Shown one piece after another: positions 1 to 9,546 of a DNA stretch of 64,000 bases. The position numbers and the translations under genes are program-made. The notes under the pieces are model-generated. The model had not been told where the DNA came from and made no database searches. It worked only from the letters and a program-made list of their open reading frames with translations. Source of the DNA: Magnetospirillum fulvum (GTDB lineage Bacteria > Pseudomonadota > Alphaproteobacteria > Rhodospirillales > Magnetospirillaceae); NCBI RefSeq assembly GCF_900108475.1, contig NZ_FNWO01000002.1:310001-374000 (forward strand), given 5' to 3'. Numbering within the stretch: the stretch's first letter is position 1; each line of letters starts with the position of its first letter.

Positions 1-203
1 ACCATCTGTGCCCCCGGATCGATCTCGAACGGCCGCCCGCACACCGCGCAGAGCGGCGCCGAGACAAAGGCGATCTTGCCCCAGCACTCCGGGCACAGCG
101 TGCCGGGATCGGCCACCAGGGTCTGGCAGCGCAGACAGACCGGGGGCAGGATCGCGTCGAGGAGGACGCGCAGACCCTGCCGGATCGGCCCGATCAGGCT
201 CAT
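1..203 (-). CDS. ComF family phosphoribosyltransferase-like protein, N-terminal part (cut by window edge)
   Basis: The 67 visible residues start at an ATG that overlaps the cbiO stop codon (ATGA, 4 bp), so the gene is probably translated as the last member of the cobalt transporter transcript. The fragment contains three Cys-x2-Cys pairs (CLRC, CPEC, CAVC), the zinc-ribbon arrangement found at the N-terminus of ComF/GntX family proteins. The phosphoribosyltransferase domain expected downstream lies outside the window. ComF proteins are linked to DNA uptake and recombination; the role here is unknown. Family call is from the Cys pattern and position only. Confidence 0.75.
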   Translation of the reverse strand, partial: MSLIGPIRQGLRVLLDAILPPVCLRCQTLVADPGTLCPECWGKIAFVSAPLCAVCGRPFEIDPGAQM

Positions 204-991
204 CGCCGCCCGAACCGGGCCAGCGCCTCGGCGCGGTCGCGGACGCCCAGCTCAAGCAGCAACGGCGTTTCCAGCCCGGCCGCTTCCGTCAAGGCGCGGT
301 CGCCCAGCACGGCGGCGGCCTCGCCCTGGCGCAGTGTCCGTCCGTTCGAAAACAGCGCCACCTCGTCGGCGAAGGCATAGGCCAGATCGACGTCGTGGGT
401 GGTCAGCACCAGGGTGGTTCCCGCCTCGGCCAATCGGGCCAGAACCCCTTGCAGCAGCATTCCGCCGCGATGATCCAGCCCGGCCAGTGGCTCGTCGAGC
501 AACAGCACCTCGGGCCGCATCGCCAACGCTCCGGCGATCGCCACCCGCTTTTTCTGTCCGAACGACAAGTGGTGGGTGGCGCGCTCGGCCAGATCGGCGA
601 TGCCGAGCGCGTCCAGCGCCTCGGCCACCCGCATGGCCGCTTCGGCCTCGGACAGGCCGAGATTGAGCGGCCCGAACGAGACATCCTCGGCGACGGTGGC
701 GGCGAACACTTGATCGTCGGGGTCTTGCATCACCAGCCCGACCCGCTTGCGCCACCCGGCCAGGGCGGCACGGCCATAGCCGGGGGCGGCGCCATCGACC
801 CGGACCTCGCCCGCTTCGGGCCGCAGCGTGCCGTTGAGATGCAGCAACAGGGTACTCTTGCCAGCACCGTTGGGGCCAAGCACCGCCAGCCGCCGCCCGC
901 GCCGCACCGCGAGGTCGAGGCCGTCGAGCGCCCGCCCCCCGCCGGGCCAGGAAAAGACCAGCCCGCAGGCCTCCAGACTTAACTCCACCAT
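200..991 (-). CDS. cbiO: Cobalt ECF transporter ATP-binding protein CbiO
   Basis: This is the ATPase of the energy-coupling-factor cobalt importer, working at the inner face of the membrane with CbiQ, CbiM and CbiN. The 263-residue protein has a Walker A motif GPNGAGKST at residues 39-47, a Q-loop near residue 89, the ABC signature LSFGQ at 142-146 and Walker B LLLDEP at 163-168, followed by the D-loop GLD. Length is normal for the family. It follows cbiQ with a 13-bp overlap and is upstream of the comF-like gene. The operon is headed by a cobalamin riboswitch, so cobalt uptake for B12 synthesis is the expected role. Confidence 0.96.
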   Translation of the reverse strand: MVELSLEACGLVFSWPGGGRALDGLDLAVRRGRRLAVLGPNGAGKSTLLLHLNGTLRPEAGEVRVDGAAPGYGRAALAGWRKRVGLVMQDPDDQVFAATVAEDVSFGPLNLGLSEAEAAMRVAEALDALGIADLAERATHHLSFGQKKRVAIAGALAMRPEVLLLDEPLAGLDHRGGMLLQGVLARLAEAGTTLVLTTHDVDLAYAFADEVALFSNGRTLRQGEAAAVLGDRALTEAAGLETPLLLELGVRDRAEALARFGRR

Positions 992-1713
992 AGACCAACC
1001 CCCAGCACCGCCGCCTGAAGCCCCAGCGTGGCGGCGATAAAATACGTGGATACCGTCTGGCGGGGCGACAGCATCGGCAACGAGCCGTCGAAGCCGCGTG
1101 CCGCCAGCCCGGTTTCCAGCCGTCTCGCCCGGTCGAGCGCGCGGGGCAGCAGCAGCGCCACCAGCAATCCCAACGAGCGGATCGAACGGCGAAAGCCGCG
1201 CCAGCCCAACCGCGCCTCCTGGGCGTGGCGGATCGCGATCGCGGACTCCAGCAGCAGGAACAGAAACCGCCAGATCAGCAGAGCCATTTCGGTGATTTCG
1301 GGCGACAGACCCAACCGGCGAGCCCCCCGCACCAGATCGGGGGCAGGCGTGGTGACGGCGAGCAGCAGCAGGCAGGACAACGCCGCCGCCGCGCGCAGGA
1401 TCACGGAAAGCGCGGCCCTGCCGCCGTCGCGGGCGAGAGCCACCCCGTCCGGGCCGATCTCGACCGCCAGCGCCGCCGCCCCGGTCAGGGCAAAGCCCAG
1501 CGGTGCCGCGACCAGCCTAAGCCAGTCGCGCCAGCCGATCCGGGCTCCGGCCAAAGCGGCGGTCCAGGTAACAAGCAGCACCAGGACCGCTCCCGGCCAG
1601 GGGGGCAAAGCCAGCGCCAGGGCCAACAGGCCCAGGGCCAGAACCGCCTTTTCCGTCGTCGAGCGTCGCCGCCACCGGCTGGATTGCGCCAGCCGGTCGA
1701 TGGCGAGGCTCAC
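979..1713 (-). CDS. cbiQ: Cobalt ECF transporter transmembrane protein CbiQ
   Basis: This is the T component (transmembrane coupling protein) of the cobalt ECF importer. The 244-residue protein has several hydrophobic segments, for example around residues 23-70 and 110-150, and a C-terminal cytoplasmic stretch with Ala/Arg/Gly-rich helices resembling the coupling helices that contact CbiO. The GTG start at 1713 was chosen because it overlaps the cbiN stop (GTGA), matching the other junctions in this operon. A longer in-frame reading with an earlier start would run deep into cbiN and is unlikely. Confidence 0.93.
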   Translation of the reverse strand: MSLAIDRLAQSSRWRRRSTTEKAVLALGLLALALALPPWPGAVLVLLVTWTAALAGARIGWRDWLRLVAAPLGFALTGAAALAVEIGPDGVALARDGGRAALSVILRAAAALSCLLLLAVTTPAPDLVRGARRLGLSPEITEMALLIWRFLFLLLESAIAIRHAQEARLGWRGFRRSIRSLGLLVALLLPRALDRARRLETGLAARGFDGSLPMLSPRQTVSTYFIAATLGLQAAVLGVGLWWS

Positions 1714-1985
1714 CGTTCGCCGCGACCGTGACGACGTCCGATGGCATAGCCGACCAGACCGGCCCCAATCGCCGCCTGAAGCGCGAACAGCAGGCTTTCG
1801 ACTTCCTTGCCCGGCGGCTCCCACAAAGGTTCGGCCCAGGGGACATAGGACGGATTGGCGGCGGCGACGGCATCCTTGGCGGCATCGTCGGTGCCGCCGA
1901 ACTCGGCGTTGGGGGTCAGCGCCAGCGGCGCGGCGACGATCAGCACGGCGAGACCGATCAGAGCATAATTGAGACGGGCGTTCAT
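1710..1985 (-). CDS. cbiN: Cobalt transport protein CbiN
   Basis: This is the small accessory component of CbiMNQO, needed for cobalt uptake by the CbiM substrate-binding subunit. The 91-residue protein has an N-terminal membrane segment (residues 7-25), an extracytoplasmic loop containing the family-typical FGGTDD and [12 protein letters not shown]-like stretches, and a second membrane segment (about 63-82) ending in a basic tail. It starts with ATG overlapping the cbiM stop (ATGA), so it is translationally coupled to cbiM. Confidence 0.94.
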   Translation of the reverse strand: MNARLNYALIGLAVLIVAAPLALTPNAEFGGTDDAAKDAVAAANPSYVPWAEPLWEPPGKEVESLLFALQAAIGAGLVGYAIGRRHGRGER

Positions 1986-2635
1986 GCCTTCACCCCTTCG
2001 GTCTTGAGGAAGCCGCGCCCGACCAGGGCGTTGATCACGACGACGGTAACCAGACCTTCGGCGATTGCCAGCGGAACCTGGGTCAGGGCGAAGATCCCGG
2101 CGAATTTGCCGAAGGCGCCGACAAAGCCCGAAACCGGGTCAGGGAAGGCCAGGGCCAATTGGGCCGAGGTGACGACATAGGTGGCGAGATCGCCCAGCGT
2201 CGCGGCCAGCGCGATGCCGACGGCCATCGGCAAGCCCAGCGCGGTCGAGGCCCGCCACAGGCCATAGGCGACCCAGGGGCCGACCACCGCCATCGAGACG
2301 ATGTTGGCGCCAAGCGTGGTCAGGCCGCCATGGGCCAGCAACAGGGCCTGGAACAGCAACACGATCGAGCCGAGCAGCGCCATCACCGAGGGGCCGAACA
2401 GCACCGCGCCCAAGCCGGTGCCGGTGGGGTGCGAGCACGATCCGGTGACGCTGGGCAGTTTCAGGGCCGACAAAACGAAGGCGAATCCCCCGGCGGCGGC
2501 CAGTTGCAGCCGCGCCTCGGGGCGCTCGACGACGATTTTCTTCAGCTTCCATGCGCCCGCCGCGACAAAGGGGACGGCAACGCAACTCCAGGCCACGGCA
2601 TGAGCCGCAGGTAAAAAACCTTCCATAATATGCAT
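1982..2635 (-). CDS. cbiM: Cobalt ECF transporter substrate-binding protein CbiM
   Basis: This is the S component that binds Co2+ in the membrane. The protein of 217 residues begins Met-His-Ile-Met-Glu-Gly; in this family the amino terminus and His2 coordinate the metal, which fixes the start at 2635 rather than at upstream in-frame codons that lie inside the riboswitch. The conserved second metal-site region around [10 protein letters not shown] is present near residue 70. A GGAG Shine-Dalgarno-like sequence sits about 10 nt upstream of the ATG. First gene of cbiMNQO. Confidence 0.96.
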   Translation of the reverse strand: MHIMEGFLPAAHAVAWSCVAVPFVAAGAWKLKKIVVERPEARLQLAAAGGFAFVLSALKLPSVTGSCSHPTGTGLGAVLFGPSVMALLGSIVLLFQALLLAHGGLTTLGANIVSMAVVGPWVAYGLWRASTALGLPMAVGIALAATLGDLATYVVTSAQLALAFPDPVSGFVGAFGKFAGIFALTQVPLAIAEGLVTVVVINALVGRGFLKTEGVKA

Positions 2636-2667
2636 AGCGGGCAGACTCCGTTCGTCGAGAGATCGCT

Positions 2668-2732
2668 GTCGTCGCGAAACGGACCCTGGTTCAAACCTCC
2701 CGGCACACCCCGTCCGGCAGGCTCGCGACGAC
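2668..2732 (-). promoter_or_regulatory. Probable expression-platform hairpin of the cobalamin riboswitch
   Basis: Between the aptamer and the cbiM start there is a perfect 10-bp inverted repeat, GTCGTCGCGA at 2668-2677 and its complement at 2723-2732. It lies 32 nt or more upstream of the cbiM ATG. No U-run follows it, so the switch might act on translation or through an alternative structure with the region near the ribosome-binding site. The pairing is seen; the mechanism is inferred. Confidence 0.5.
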
Positions 2733-2740
2733 TCTCGTGA

Positions 2741-2930
2741 TGGCAGGTCTCCTGACTTGCGGGTCGTCGGATTCGACCCTGCCTTCCCAGCCCGCACAAG
2801 GGAGCCAGTGGCCTTCGGGGTCGGACCCTCTCCGCTTACAGTTGCGGGGGCAGTCCCGGCTTTGGTCCCGGATCGGGGCCGTACCGTGTTCCCATTTTCA
2901 CCCTGCCGGGATCGTGACCGGCAGGGAACC
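2741..2930 (-). promoter_or_regulatory. Cobalamin (AdoCbl) riboswitch aptamer
   Basis: Read on the minus strand, this stretch contains the conserved blocks of the cobalamin riboswitch in order. These are GAAAATGGGAACACGGT near 2883-2899, a GCCGGGACTGCCCCCGCAAC-type B12 box followed by TGTAAGCGGAG (2836-2866), a GCCACTGG block near 2806-2813, and the terminal CAAGTCAGGAGACCTGCC box at 2742-2759. It lies 106 nt upstream of cbiM. Binding of adenosylcobalamin would be expected to lower expression of cbiMNQO and the coupled comF-like gene. Confidence 0.96.
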
Positions 2931-3023
2931 ATCATCGGTCACTATAATTTCGCCACGATCCCGATGCAAACCCGTATCGTCCTGCTATCCTGGTAGCCGA
3001 ACGTCCGAGCGGAGGCACTCCTT

Positions 3024-3722
3024 TTGACCCATACCATCGCGATGGTCGATGACGACCGCAACATCCTGACCTCGGTCTCGATGGCCCTGGAAGCCGAAGG
3101 CTTCAAGGTGCGGACCTATACCGACGGGGCCGAGGCATTGCGCGGCCTGACCGCCCAGCCGCCCGATCTGGCCCTGCTCGACATCAAGATGCCGCGGATG
3201 GACGGGATGGAACTGTTGCAGCGGTTGCGGCGGCAATCCTCGATTCCGGTGATCTTTCTGACCTCGAAGGATGACGAGATCGACGAATTGCTCGGCCTCA
3301 GGATGGGAGCCGACGATTACATCAAGAAGCCGTTCTCGCAAAAGCTGCTGATCGAGCGGATTCGCGCCCTGATCCGCCGTCTCGAGGCCAATGCCGCCGG
3401 TCCCGACGAACCGGCGGGCGAGGTGATCACGCGGGGGCCGCTGGTGCTCGATCCCGCCCGCCACGTCTGCACCTGGAACGGAGCCGGGGTCGATCTCACC
3501 GTCACCGAGTTCCTGCTGCTGAAATCGCTCGCGGCCCGGCCCGGCCATGTCAAAAGCCGCGACCAGTTGATCGACGCCGCTTATGGCGAATCGATCTATG
3601 TCGATGACCGCACCATCGACAGCCACATCAAGCGGCTGCGTAAAAAGTTCCGCGAGGTCGATGACGATTTCGCCCAGATCGAGACCCTGTACGGCGTCGG
3701 GTACCGCTATCGTGAAGAGTGA
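3024..3722 (+). CDS. chvI: Two-component response regulator ChvI
   Basis: This is an OmpR/PhoB-type transcriptional regulator of the alphaproteobacterial envelope and acid-stress pathway. The 232-residue protein has a receiver domain at 1-120 with the acidic pocket DDD at 9-11, the phosphoacceptor Asp53 in [11 protein letters not shown], and the Lys in DDYIKKPF. A winged-helix DNA-binding domain spans about 135-230 and includes [16 protein letters not shown]. The start is TTG at 3024, preceded by GGAGG, because [11 protein letters not shown] aligns with the known ChvI N-terminus; an ATG at 3042 would remove the first strand. The chvG start overlaps its 3' end. The usual neighbours pckA and hprK are absent; the divergent gene is cbiM. 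Confidence 0.95.
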   Translation: MTHTIAMVDDDRNILTSVSMALEAEGFKVRTYTDGAEALRGLTAQPPDLALLDIKMPRMDGMELLQRLRRQSSIPVIFLTSKDDEIDELLGLRMGADDYIKKPFSQKLLIERIRALIRRLEANAAGPDEPAGEVITRGPLVLDPARHVCTWNGAGVDLTVTEFLLLKSLAARPGHVKSRDQLIDAAYGESIYVDDRTIDSHIKRLRKKFREVDDDFAQIETLYGVGYRYREE

Positions 3723-5373
3723 GGCGGCCGGGGGCGACGTCCCGCTCGCACCGGTCGAGACCCGCCGCCGTTGGCCGCGCTGGCGATTGCTCGCCTCGCC
3801 GCTGACCCGTCGGATTCTCGCGGTCAATTTGCTGGCTCCGGTGGTGCTAGTCGGCGGTCTGCTCTATCTCGACCGCTACAAACAGGCGCTGATCCGCTCT
3901 GAATTGGAGGGGCTGGCGACCCAGGCCGAGATGGTCGCCGCCGCCGTCGGCGAAGGCGCGCTGGTCGAAGGCGAGATCGAAGGGCTGGAATTCAACGCCG
4001 ACACCGCCCGCCAGATGGTGCGCCGTCTGGCCGAACCGGCCAAACTGCGGGTCCGGCTGTTTGGCTCGGACGGCGAATTGGTGGCGGATTCGCGCTTCCG
4101 CCTGGGGGCCAACGGCGTCGTCCATGTCGAGATGCTGCCGCCGCCCCGTGAGCCGAACTGGTCCGACGAGGTGCGCCAATGGTGGGAGCGTACCGCGCAC
4201 TGGATGCGCTTCGACCGCGCTTTGCCGCTCTACCGCGACCGGCCCCGCGCCCGCGCCAGCGATTTTGCCGAAGTCGCCACCGCGCTCGACGGCCGCAGCG
4301 GAGCCCAGGTCCGCACCCGTTCGGGCGGCGGTCTGGTCCTGTCGGTCGCGGTGCCGGTCCAGCGCTACAAGCAGGTCGGCGGCGCGGTGCTGATCACCGC
4401 CGACGGCACCAACGTCACCCGCGCTCTGTTCCAGGTCCGCCTTGCCATCTTTCAGGTCTTCGCCGTCGCGCTCGGCCTGACCATCGCTCTGTCGCTGTAT
4501 ATGGCAGGCACGATCGCCCGGCCGATCCGGCGGCTGGCTCTGGCCGCCGAGCGGGTCCGCCACGGCCAGGGCCGCACGTTGCTGATCCCCGATCTGTCGC
4601 GGCGCGGCGACGAAATCGGCGAATTGTCGGTGGCGCTGAAGGAGATGACCGAGGCGCTGTGGCGGCGGATGGACGCGATCGAGGCGTTTGCCGCCGACGT
4701 CGCCCACGAGATCAAGAACCCGCTGACCTCGCTCCGCTCGGCGGTCGAGACCGCCGCCCGGATCGACAATCCCGACCAGCGCCGCCGTCTGATGGCGATT
4801 GTGCTGGACGATGTCGGGCGGCTCGACCGGTTGATCAGCGATATTTCCGACGCCTCGCGGATCGACGCCGAGATGTCGCGGGCCGAAAGCGCTCCGGTCG
4901 CGGTCGCGGCGATGCTCGACGCCCTGGCCGACGTCTATCGGGTCACCGGTGGCGAGACGGGGCCGACCTTTACCCTCGACCGGCCCCCCGGCGATCCGCT
5001 GATCGTCAATGGGATCGAATCCCGGCTGGTCCAGGTGCTGCGTAACCTGATCGCCAACGCGATGTCGTTCAGCCCACCGGGTGGCGCGATCCACCTGACC
5101 GCCGAACGCAACGGCGGCTGGGTCAGCATCGTCGTCGAGGATGACGGTCCCGGCATTCCCGACAACAAGCTGGACGCGATCTTCGACCGCTTTTACTCCG
5201 AACGGCCCGAGGGCGAAAAGTTCGGCACCCATTCCGGGTTGGGCCTGTCGATTTCGCGCCAGATCGTCGAGGCGCATAACGGCCGCATTCGCGCCGAGAA
5301 CCGCCCGGGCGGCGGGGCGCGCTTCACCGTCGATCTGCCCGACACCGGCGCGGGTGTTGCTTCACAACGCTAA
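3712..5373 (+). CDS. chvG: Sensor histidine kinase ChvG
   Basis: This is the membrane sensor kinase partner of ChvI. The 553-residue protein has a cytoplasmic start, a first membrane segment near 37-55, a periplasmic sensing domain of about 200 residues, a second membrane segment near 245-268, a HAMP linker, and a HisKA domain with the phosphorylated His332 in [16 protein letters not shown]. The C-terminal ATPase domain has an N box (NLIANAMSF), DDGPGIP and GLGLSIS motifs. The GTG at 3712 overlaps the end of chvI by 11 bp, giving tight translational coupling. Confidence 0.94.
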   Translation: MKSEAAGGDVPLAPVETRRRWPRWRLLASPLTRRILAVNLLAPVVLVGGLLYLDRYKQALIRSELEGLATQAEMVAAAVGEGALVEGEIEGLEFNADTARQMVRRLAEPAKLRVRLFGSDGELVADSRFRLGANGVVHVEMLPPPREPNWSDEVRQWWERTAHWMRFDRALPLYRDRPRARASDFAEVATALDGRSGAQVRTRSGGGLVLSVAVPVQRYKQVGGAVLITADGTNVTRALFQVRLAIFQVFAVALGLTIALSLYMAGTIARPIRRLALAAERVRHGQGRTLLIPDLSRRGDEIGELSVALKEMTEALWRRMDAIEAFAADVAHEIKNPLTSLRSAVETAARIDNPDQRRRLMAIVLDDVGRLDRLISDISDASRIDAEMSRAESAPVAVAAMLDALADVYRVTGGETGPTFTLDRPPGDPLIVNGIESRLVQVLRNLIANAMSFSPPGGAIHLTAERNGGWVSIVVEDDGPGIPDNKLDAIFDRFYSERPEGEKFGTHSGLGLSISRQIVEAHNGRIRAENRPGGGARFTVDLPDTGAGVASQR

Positions 5374-5442
5374 GGATTATTCCATTCCCGGGGCAACCGC
5401 CCTAATATCCGTTCGAACCATTATCCGCGAGGGAGATTTCCG

Positions 5443-6051
5443 GTGAAGACGCTCGCCCGCCTGTTCGCCGCCGCTGCCACTTTTGTCGTGCTGACCGCCG
5501 CTCCGACGGCCCGTGCCGCCGAGGAGACCTATCCGACCGATCAGGTGCTGGGGCGGCCCGACGCGCCGCTGACGATCATCGAATACGCCTCGACCACCTG
5601 CGGCCATTGCGCCACCTTCAACAAGACCGTGCTGCCCCGGGTGAAGGCGGAATGGATCGACACCGGCCGCGCCAAGCTGATCTTCCGCGATTACCCGACC
5701 GGGCCGCATGCTCTGTCGCTGGGGGCGTCGATGATTCCGCACTGCGCCGGGCCGGATCGCTATTTCGGGCTGCTGGGGCTGATCATGGACCAGCAGGAAC
5801 GCTGGATGGGGTCGGCCAATCCGCTGGCCGAACTGAAGAAGCTGTCGAAGCTGGCCGGGATGGGCGAGGACAAGGTCGATGAATGCCTGCGCCGTCAGGA
5901 TCTCGCCAACGCGCTGGAAGCGCGCGCCCGCGATGCGTTCGAGAAGCGCGGCATCGACGGCACCCCCGCCTTCATCATCGACGGCAAGGTCTTGCCCGGA
6001 GCCCGACCGTTCGAGGAGATCGACAAGGCCCTGAAGGCGGCGTCGAAGTAA
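5443..6051 (+). CDS. Periplasmic DsbA-family thiol:disulfide oxidoreductase
   Basis: This is a secreted thioredoxin-fold protein of 202 residues. A signal peptide ends at about residue 25 (APTARAAEE). The domain carries an active-site C53-G-H-C56 motif in the context STTCGHCATF and a cis-Pro loop near GTPAFIIDG close to the C-terminus. It resembles the DsbA/DsbG-like proteins that in alphaproteobacteria commonly sit directly upstream of smc, as here. It probably oxidises or isomerises disulfides in envelope proteins. The start is GTG at 5443, with a GAGGGAG ribosome-binding site. Confidence 0.9.
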   Translation: MKTLARLFAAAATFVVLTAAPTARAAEETYPTDQVLGRPDAPLTIIEYASTTCGHCATFNKTVLPRVKAEWIDTGRAKLIFRDYPTGPHALSLGASMIPHCAGPDRYFGLLGLIMDQQERWMGSANPLAELKKLSKLAGMGEDKVDECLRRQDLANALEARARDAFEKRGIDGTPAFIIDGKVLPGARPFEEIDKALKAASK

Positions 6052-6072
6052 CGCCCGCTTAAGGGGGCGGCG

Positions 6073-9000
6073 GTGCTCCAGTTTTCCCGGCTGCGCCTTT
6101 CGGGGTTCAAGTCGTTCGTCGATCCCGCCGAATTGCGGATCGAGCCGGGAATGACTGGCATCGTCGGTCCCAACGGCTGCGGCAAATCGAATTTGATCGA
6201 GGCGCTGCGCTGGGTGATGGGGGAGACCTCGGCCCGGCAGATGCGCGGCGGCGAGATGGACGACGTCATCTTCGGCGGCAGCGCCGGACGGCCTGCCCGC
6301 AACATCGCCGAAGTGGGGGTCACCCTCGACAACGCCGCCCGCACCGGCCCGCCGCAATACGACCAGGACGAGATCGAGGTGTCGCGCCGGATCGAGCGTG
6401 GCAACGGCTCGACCTATCGGGTCAACAGCCGCGAGACCCGCGCCCGCGACGTCCAATTGCTGTTTTCCGACGCCGCCACCGGGGCGCGCTCGTCCGGTCT
6501 GGTCAGCCAGGGCCGGGTCGGTGCCCTGATCAACGCCCGCCCCGCCGACCGCCGCCTGTTGCTGGAAGAAGCCGCCGGGATCGCCGGGCTGCACGCCCGC
6601 CGCCACGAGGCCGAGGGGCGGCTGAAAGGGGCGGAAGGCAATCTGGAGCGGCTTGACGACGTTCTTGCCACTCTGGCCGAACAATTGCGCGCGCTCCAGC
6701 GGCAGGCCAAGCAGGCGGCGCGCTATCGCACCTTGTCCGAACAGATCCGCGCGCTGGAGGCCCGGCTGCTCTATCTCGGCTGGCTGGACGCGCTGACTTC
6801 GATTGATGCTGCTCGCGTCGCCTTGCGCCAGATCGAAACCGGCGTCGAGGATGCGACCGCCGCCGCCGCCGCCGCTGCTGCTCGTGCGATTGCCCTGGCC
6901 GCCGATCTGCCGCCGCTGCGTTCCGCCCTTGACGAGGCCCGCCAGCAGGTGCGGACGCTGCTGACCGAGCGCGAGCAATTGGAGGCCGAGGCGGGGCGGA
7001 TGGCCGAGATGCGGCGCGACCTTGATGCCCGGCTGGCCCAGGTCGGCTCGGACCTGCAACGCGAACATGCCCGCGCCGCCGATGCCGATCAGGCGGTGGC
7101 CCGGCTGGAGGCCGAGCGCGAGGCCCTGGCCGAGGAGGCCGCCGGAGAAAACGACGCCCGGCAGGAGGCCGAGGCGCGGGTCGCCGCCGCCGCCGCCGAG
7201 GTTGCGACGGCGGATCAGGCGCTGACGGCGCGGATGGAAGAGGTCGCCGCCGCCGATGCCGAGCGCGCCGCCGCGTTGCGCCGGTTGCAGGAGGCCGAGA
7301 ATCGCCGCGACCGTCTGCGCGACCGTGCCGCCCTGGCGCTGTCGCAGCGGGCGCAAATCGAGGCCGAAGCGATCGACCGCGCTGATCTTACCGCGCTCGA
7401 AATGGAGCTGGAGGGGGCCGAGGAATTCCTGTTCGAAGCCCGCGAGCAGGCCGAACGCGCCGATGCCGAGCGGGGCGCGGCCCAGACTGCCCGCGACCGC
7501 GCCCGCGATGCCCACGCCGCCGCGATTGCCGCCCGCGACCGCCTCCACGCCGAGGCCGATGCGTTGCGTCAGGTGCTGGCCCAGGGCCGCAGCGCCGGGT
7601 TCCGCCCCGTGCTCGACGACGTCTCCGCCCTGGCCGGGTACGAACCGGCGCTGGCGGCGGGGTTGGGCGAGGATCTGGCGGCTCCCACCGATCCGGCCGC
7701 CCCGGTGCGTTGGGACGATCTCGGCCCGGTCGAGTCCGGTCCGCCGCTGCCGCCCGGTACCCGTTCGCTTGCCGCCTTCGTCACCGCGCCGCCGGTACTG
7801 GCGCGGCGGCTGGCCCAGATCGCGGTTGTCGAGGACGCGGCCGAGGGGGACATCCGCCGCCATGCCTTGGCGGTGGGGCAGCGGCTGGTGACGCCCCAGG
7901 GCGATCTGTGGCGTTGGGACGGCTATACCGCGCGGGCGGGGGCGCCCAGCCCGATGGCGCTGCGTCTGGCCCAGCGCAACCGTCTGCGCGACCTCGATGC
8001 CCGGTTGGAAGATGCCGATCTTGGGGTCGAGGCCGCCGAGGAAGAGGCCGGGGCCGCGATCATGGACGCCGAACGCGCCGCCGAGGCCGAACGGGCCGCC
8101 CGCGATGCGGTGCGCCGCGCCGAAACCGAGGCCGCCCGCGCCCGCGACGCCCATGGCCGCCTCGCCCAGCGTGCCGCCGCCCATGAGACCCGGCTGGAGG
8201 CGGTGGCCGAGCAATGCGCGGCGGCCGAGGACGATCTGGCCCAGGCCGAAGCCGAACTGGCCGAGGCGCATGCCGCCGCCGCCGCTTTTCCCGAAGCCGA
8301 CGATGGGCGCGGCCAGATCGCGAGCCTGCGCGCCACTCTGGCCGAATTGCGGGCCGGGTTGATCGAGGCCAAGGCCGGGCTTGACCGGATCATCCGCGAC
8401 GCCGCCGACCGGGGCCGTCGCCGCGATGCGGTCGAGGCCGATCTGCTCTCGTGGCGCACCCGGGCCGAATCCGCCCGTCAGCATGTCGAGGAATTGGAGG
8501 AACGGCGCGAGACGGTGCTGTTCGAGATCGAGCGCCTCGCCAGTCTGCCCGACAGCTTCGACCGCCGCCGCGCCGATTTGCTTGACCGCGCCGAAACCGC
8601 CGATGCCGCCGCCCATGCCGCCGAGGACCGGGTTCAGGCGGCAGAGCATGGTTTGGCCGAAGCCGATCGCGCGGCCCGCGCCGCCGAGCAGGCGGTCGCC
8701 ACCGCCCGTGAGGAGCGCATCCGTCGCGAGGCCGCCGTTTCCGCCGCCGATCAGGCCTGCCGCGCCGTCGCCGCCCGGATCGCCGAGCGGCTGGAGGTGA
8801 CGCCCGAGCAATTGCGCGCGTTGGTGACGACACTCGAAGACGAGCGGCCCGATCCGCCCGATCTGCAACGCCGCCTCGACCGGCTGACTCGCGAACGCGA
8901 CCAGATGGGGCCGGTCAATCTGTGCGCCGAACAGGAAGCGACGGACCTGGAAGGGCGGATTGCCGCGATGCAGGCGGAAAAAGACGATCTGGTCGCCGCG

Positions 9001-9543
9001 ATTGCCCGGTTGCGCCACGCCATCGGCGAACTGAACCGCGAGGCCCGCGACAAACTGCTGGCCTCGTTCCAGGCGGTCGATCGCGATTTCCGCCAATTAT
9101 TCGCCCGGCTGTTCGGCGGTGGGCGGGCTCATCTGGCCCTGACCGAATCCGCCGATCCGCTTGACGCCGGGCTGGAGATCATGGCCAGCCCGCCCGGCAA
9201 ACGGATGCAGCAATTGTCGCTGTTGTCGGGGGGCGAACAGGCCCTGACCGCGCTGGCCCTGCTGTTCGCGGTGTTCATGACCAACCCGGCCCCGATCTGC
9301 GTGCTGGACGAGGTCGATGCCCCGCTCGACGACGCCAATGTCGATCGCTTCTGCACCCTGGTCGACAGTATCGCCGCGTCCACCCGCACCCGTTTCCTGA
9401 TCGTTACCCATCACCGGATGACGATGGCCCGGATGGACCGCCTGTACGGCGTCACCATGGCCGAACGCGGGGTGTCGCAATTGGTCTCGGTCGATCTGGC
9501 CCAGGCCGAGGAATTGCGCGACAAGACCGCTCTGGCGGGTTAG
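6073..9543 (+). CDS. smc: Chromosome segregation protein SMC
   Basis: This 1156-residue condensin ATPase organises and segregates the chromosome together with ScpA/ScpB (not in the window). The N-terminal head has Walker A GPNGCGKSN at 32-40. Two long Ala/Glu/Arg-rich coiled coils (about 165-500 and 655-990) flank a short hinge. The C-terminal head has the signature LSGGEQ near 1051-1056 and Walker B with VLDEVDAPLDDAN. The GTG start at 6073 follows AAGGGGG. The coiled coils are unusually rich in Ala/Arg. A very long antisense open frame across this gene is a composition artefact. Confidence 0.97.
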   Translation: MLQFSRLRLSGFKSFVDPAELRIEPGMTGIVGPNGCGKSNLIEALRWVMGETSARQMRGGEMDDVIFGGSAGRPARNIAEVGVTLDNAARTGPPQYDQDEIEVSRRIERGNGSTYRVNSRETRARDVQLLFSDAATGARSSGLVSQGRVGALINARPADRRLLLEEAAGIAGLHARRHEAEGRLKGAEGNLERLDDVLATLAEQLRALQRQAKQAARYRTLSEQIRALEARLLYLGWLDALTSIDAARVALRQIETGVEDATAAAAAAAARAIALAADLPPLRSALDEARQQVRTLLTEREQLEAEAGRMAEMRRDLDARLAQVGSDLQREHARAADADQAVARLEAEREALAEEAAGENDARQEAEARVAAAAAEVATADQALTARMEEVAAADAERAAALRRLQEAENRRDRLRDRAALALSQRAQIEAEAIDRADLTALEMELEGAEEFLFEAREQAERADAERGAAQTARDRARDAHAAAIAARDRLHAEADALRQVLAQGRSAGFRPVLDDVSALAGYEPALAAGLGEDLAAPTDPAAPVRWDDLGPVESGPPLPPGTRSLAAFVTAPPVLARRLAQIAVVEDAAEGDIRRHALAVGQRLVTPQGDLWRWDGYTARAGAPSPMALRLAQRNRLRDLDARLEDADLGVEAAEEEAGAAIMDAERAAEAERAARDAVRRAETEAARARDAHGRLAQRAAAHETRLEAVAEQCAAAEDDLAQAEAELAEAHAAAAAFPEADDGRGQIASLRATLAELRAGLIEAKAGLDRIIRDAADRGRRRDAVEADLLSWRTRAESARQHVEELEERRETVLFEIERLASLPDSFDRRRADLLDRAETADAAAHAAEDRVQAAEHGLAEADRAARAAEQAVATAREERIRREAAVSAADQACRAVAARIAERLEVTPEQLRALVTTLEDERPDPPDLQRRLDRLTRERDQMGPVNLCAEQEATDLEGRIAAMQAEKDDLVAAIARLRHAIGELNREARDKLLASFQAVDRDFRQLFARLFGGGRAHLALTESADPLDAGLEIMASPPGKRMQQLSLLSGGEQALTALALLFAVFMTNPAPICVLDEVDAPLDDANVDRFCTLVDSIAASTRTRFLIVTHHRMTMARMDRLYGVTMAERGVSQLVSVDLAQAEELRDKTALAG

Positions 9544-9546
9544 TCG

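Noticed and set aside
2741-2930. Coding ORFs over the riboswitch, including an N-terminal extension of CbiM
   Set aside because: The conserved aptamer boxes explain the sequence, and CbiM needs Met-His at its mature N-terminus.
5377-9096. A 1239-residue open frame antisense to smc
   Set aside because: It arises from the GC-rich Ala/Glu/Arg coiled-coil codons of smc; it has low-complexity Gly/Gln/Arg composition, no domain and no ribosome-binding site.
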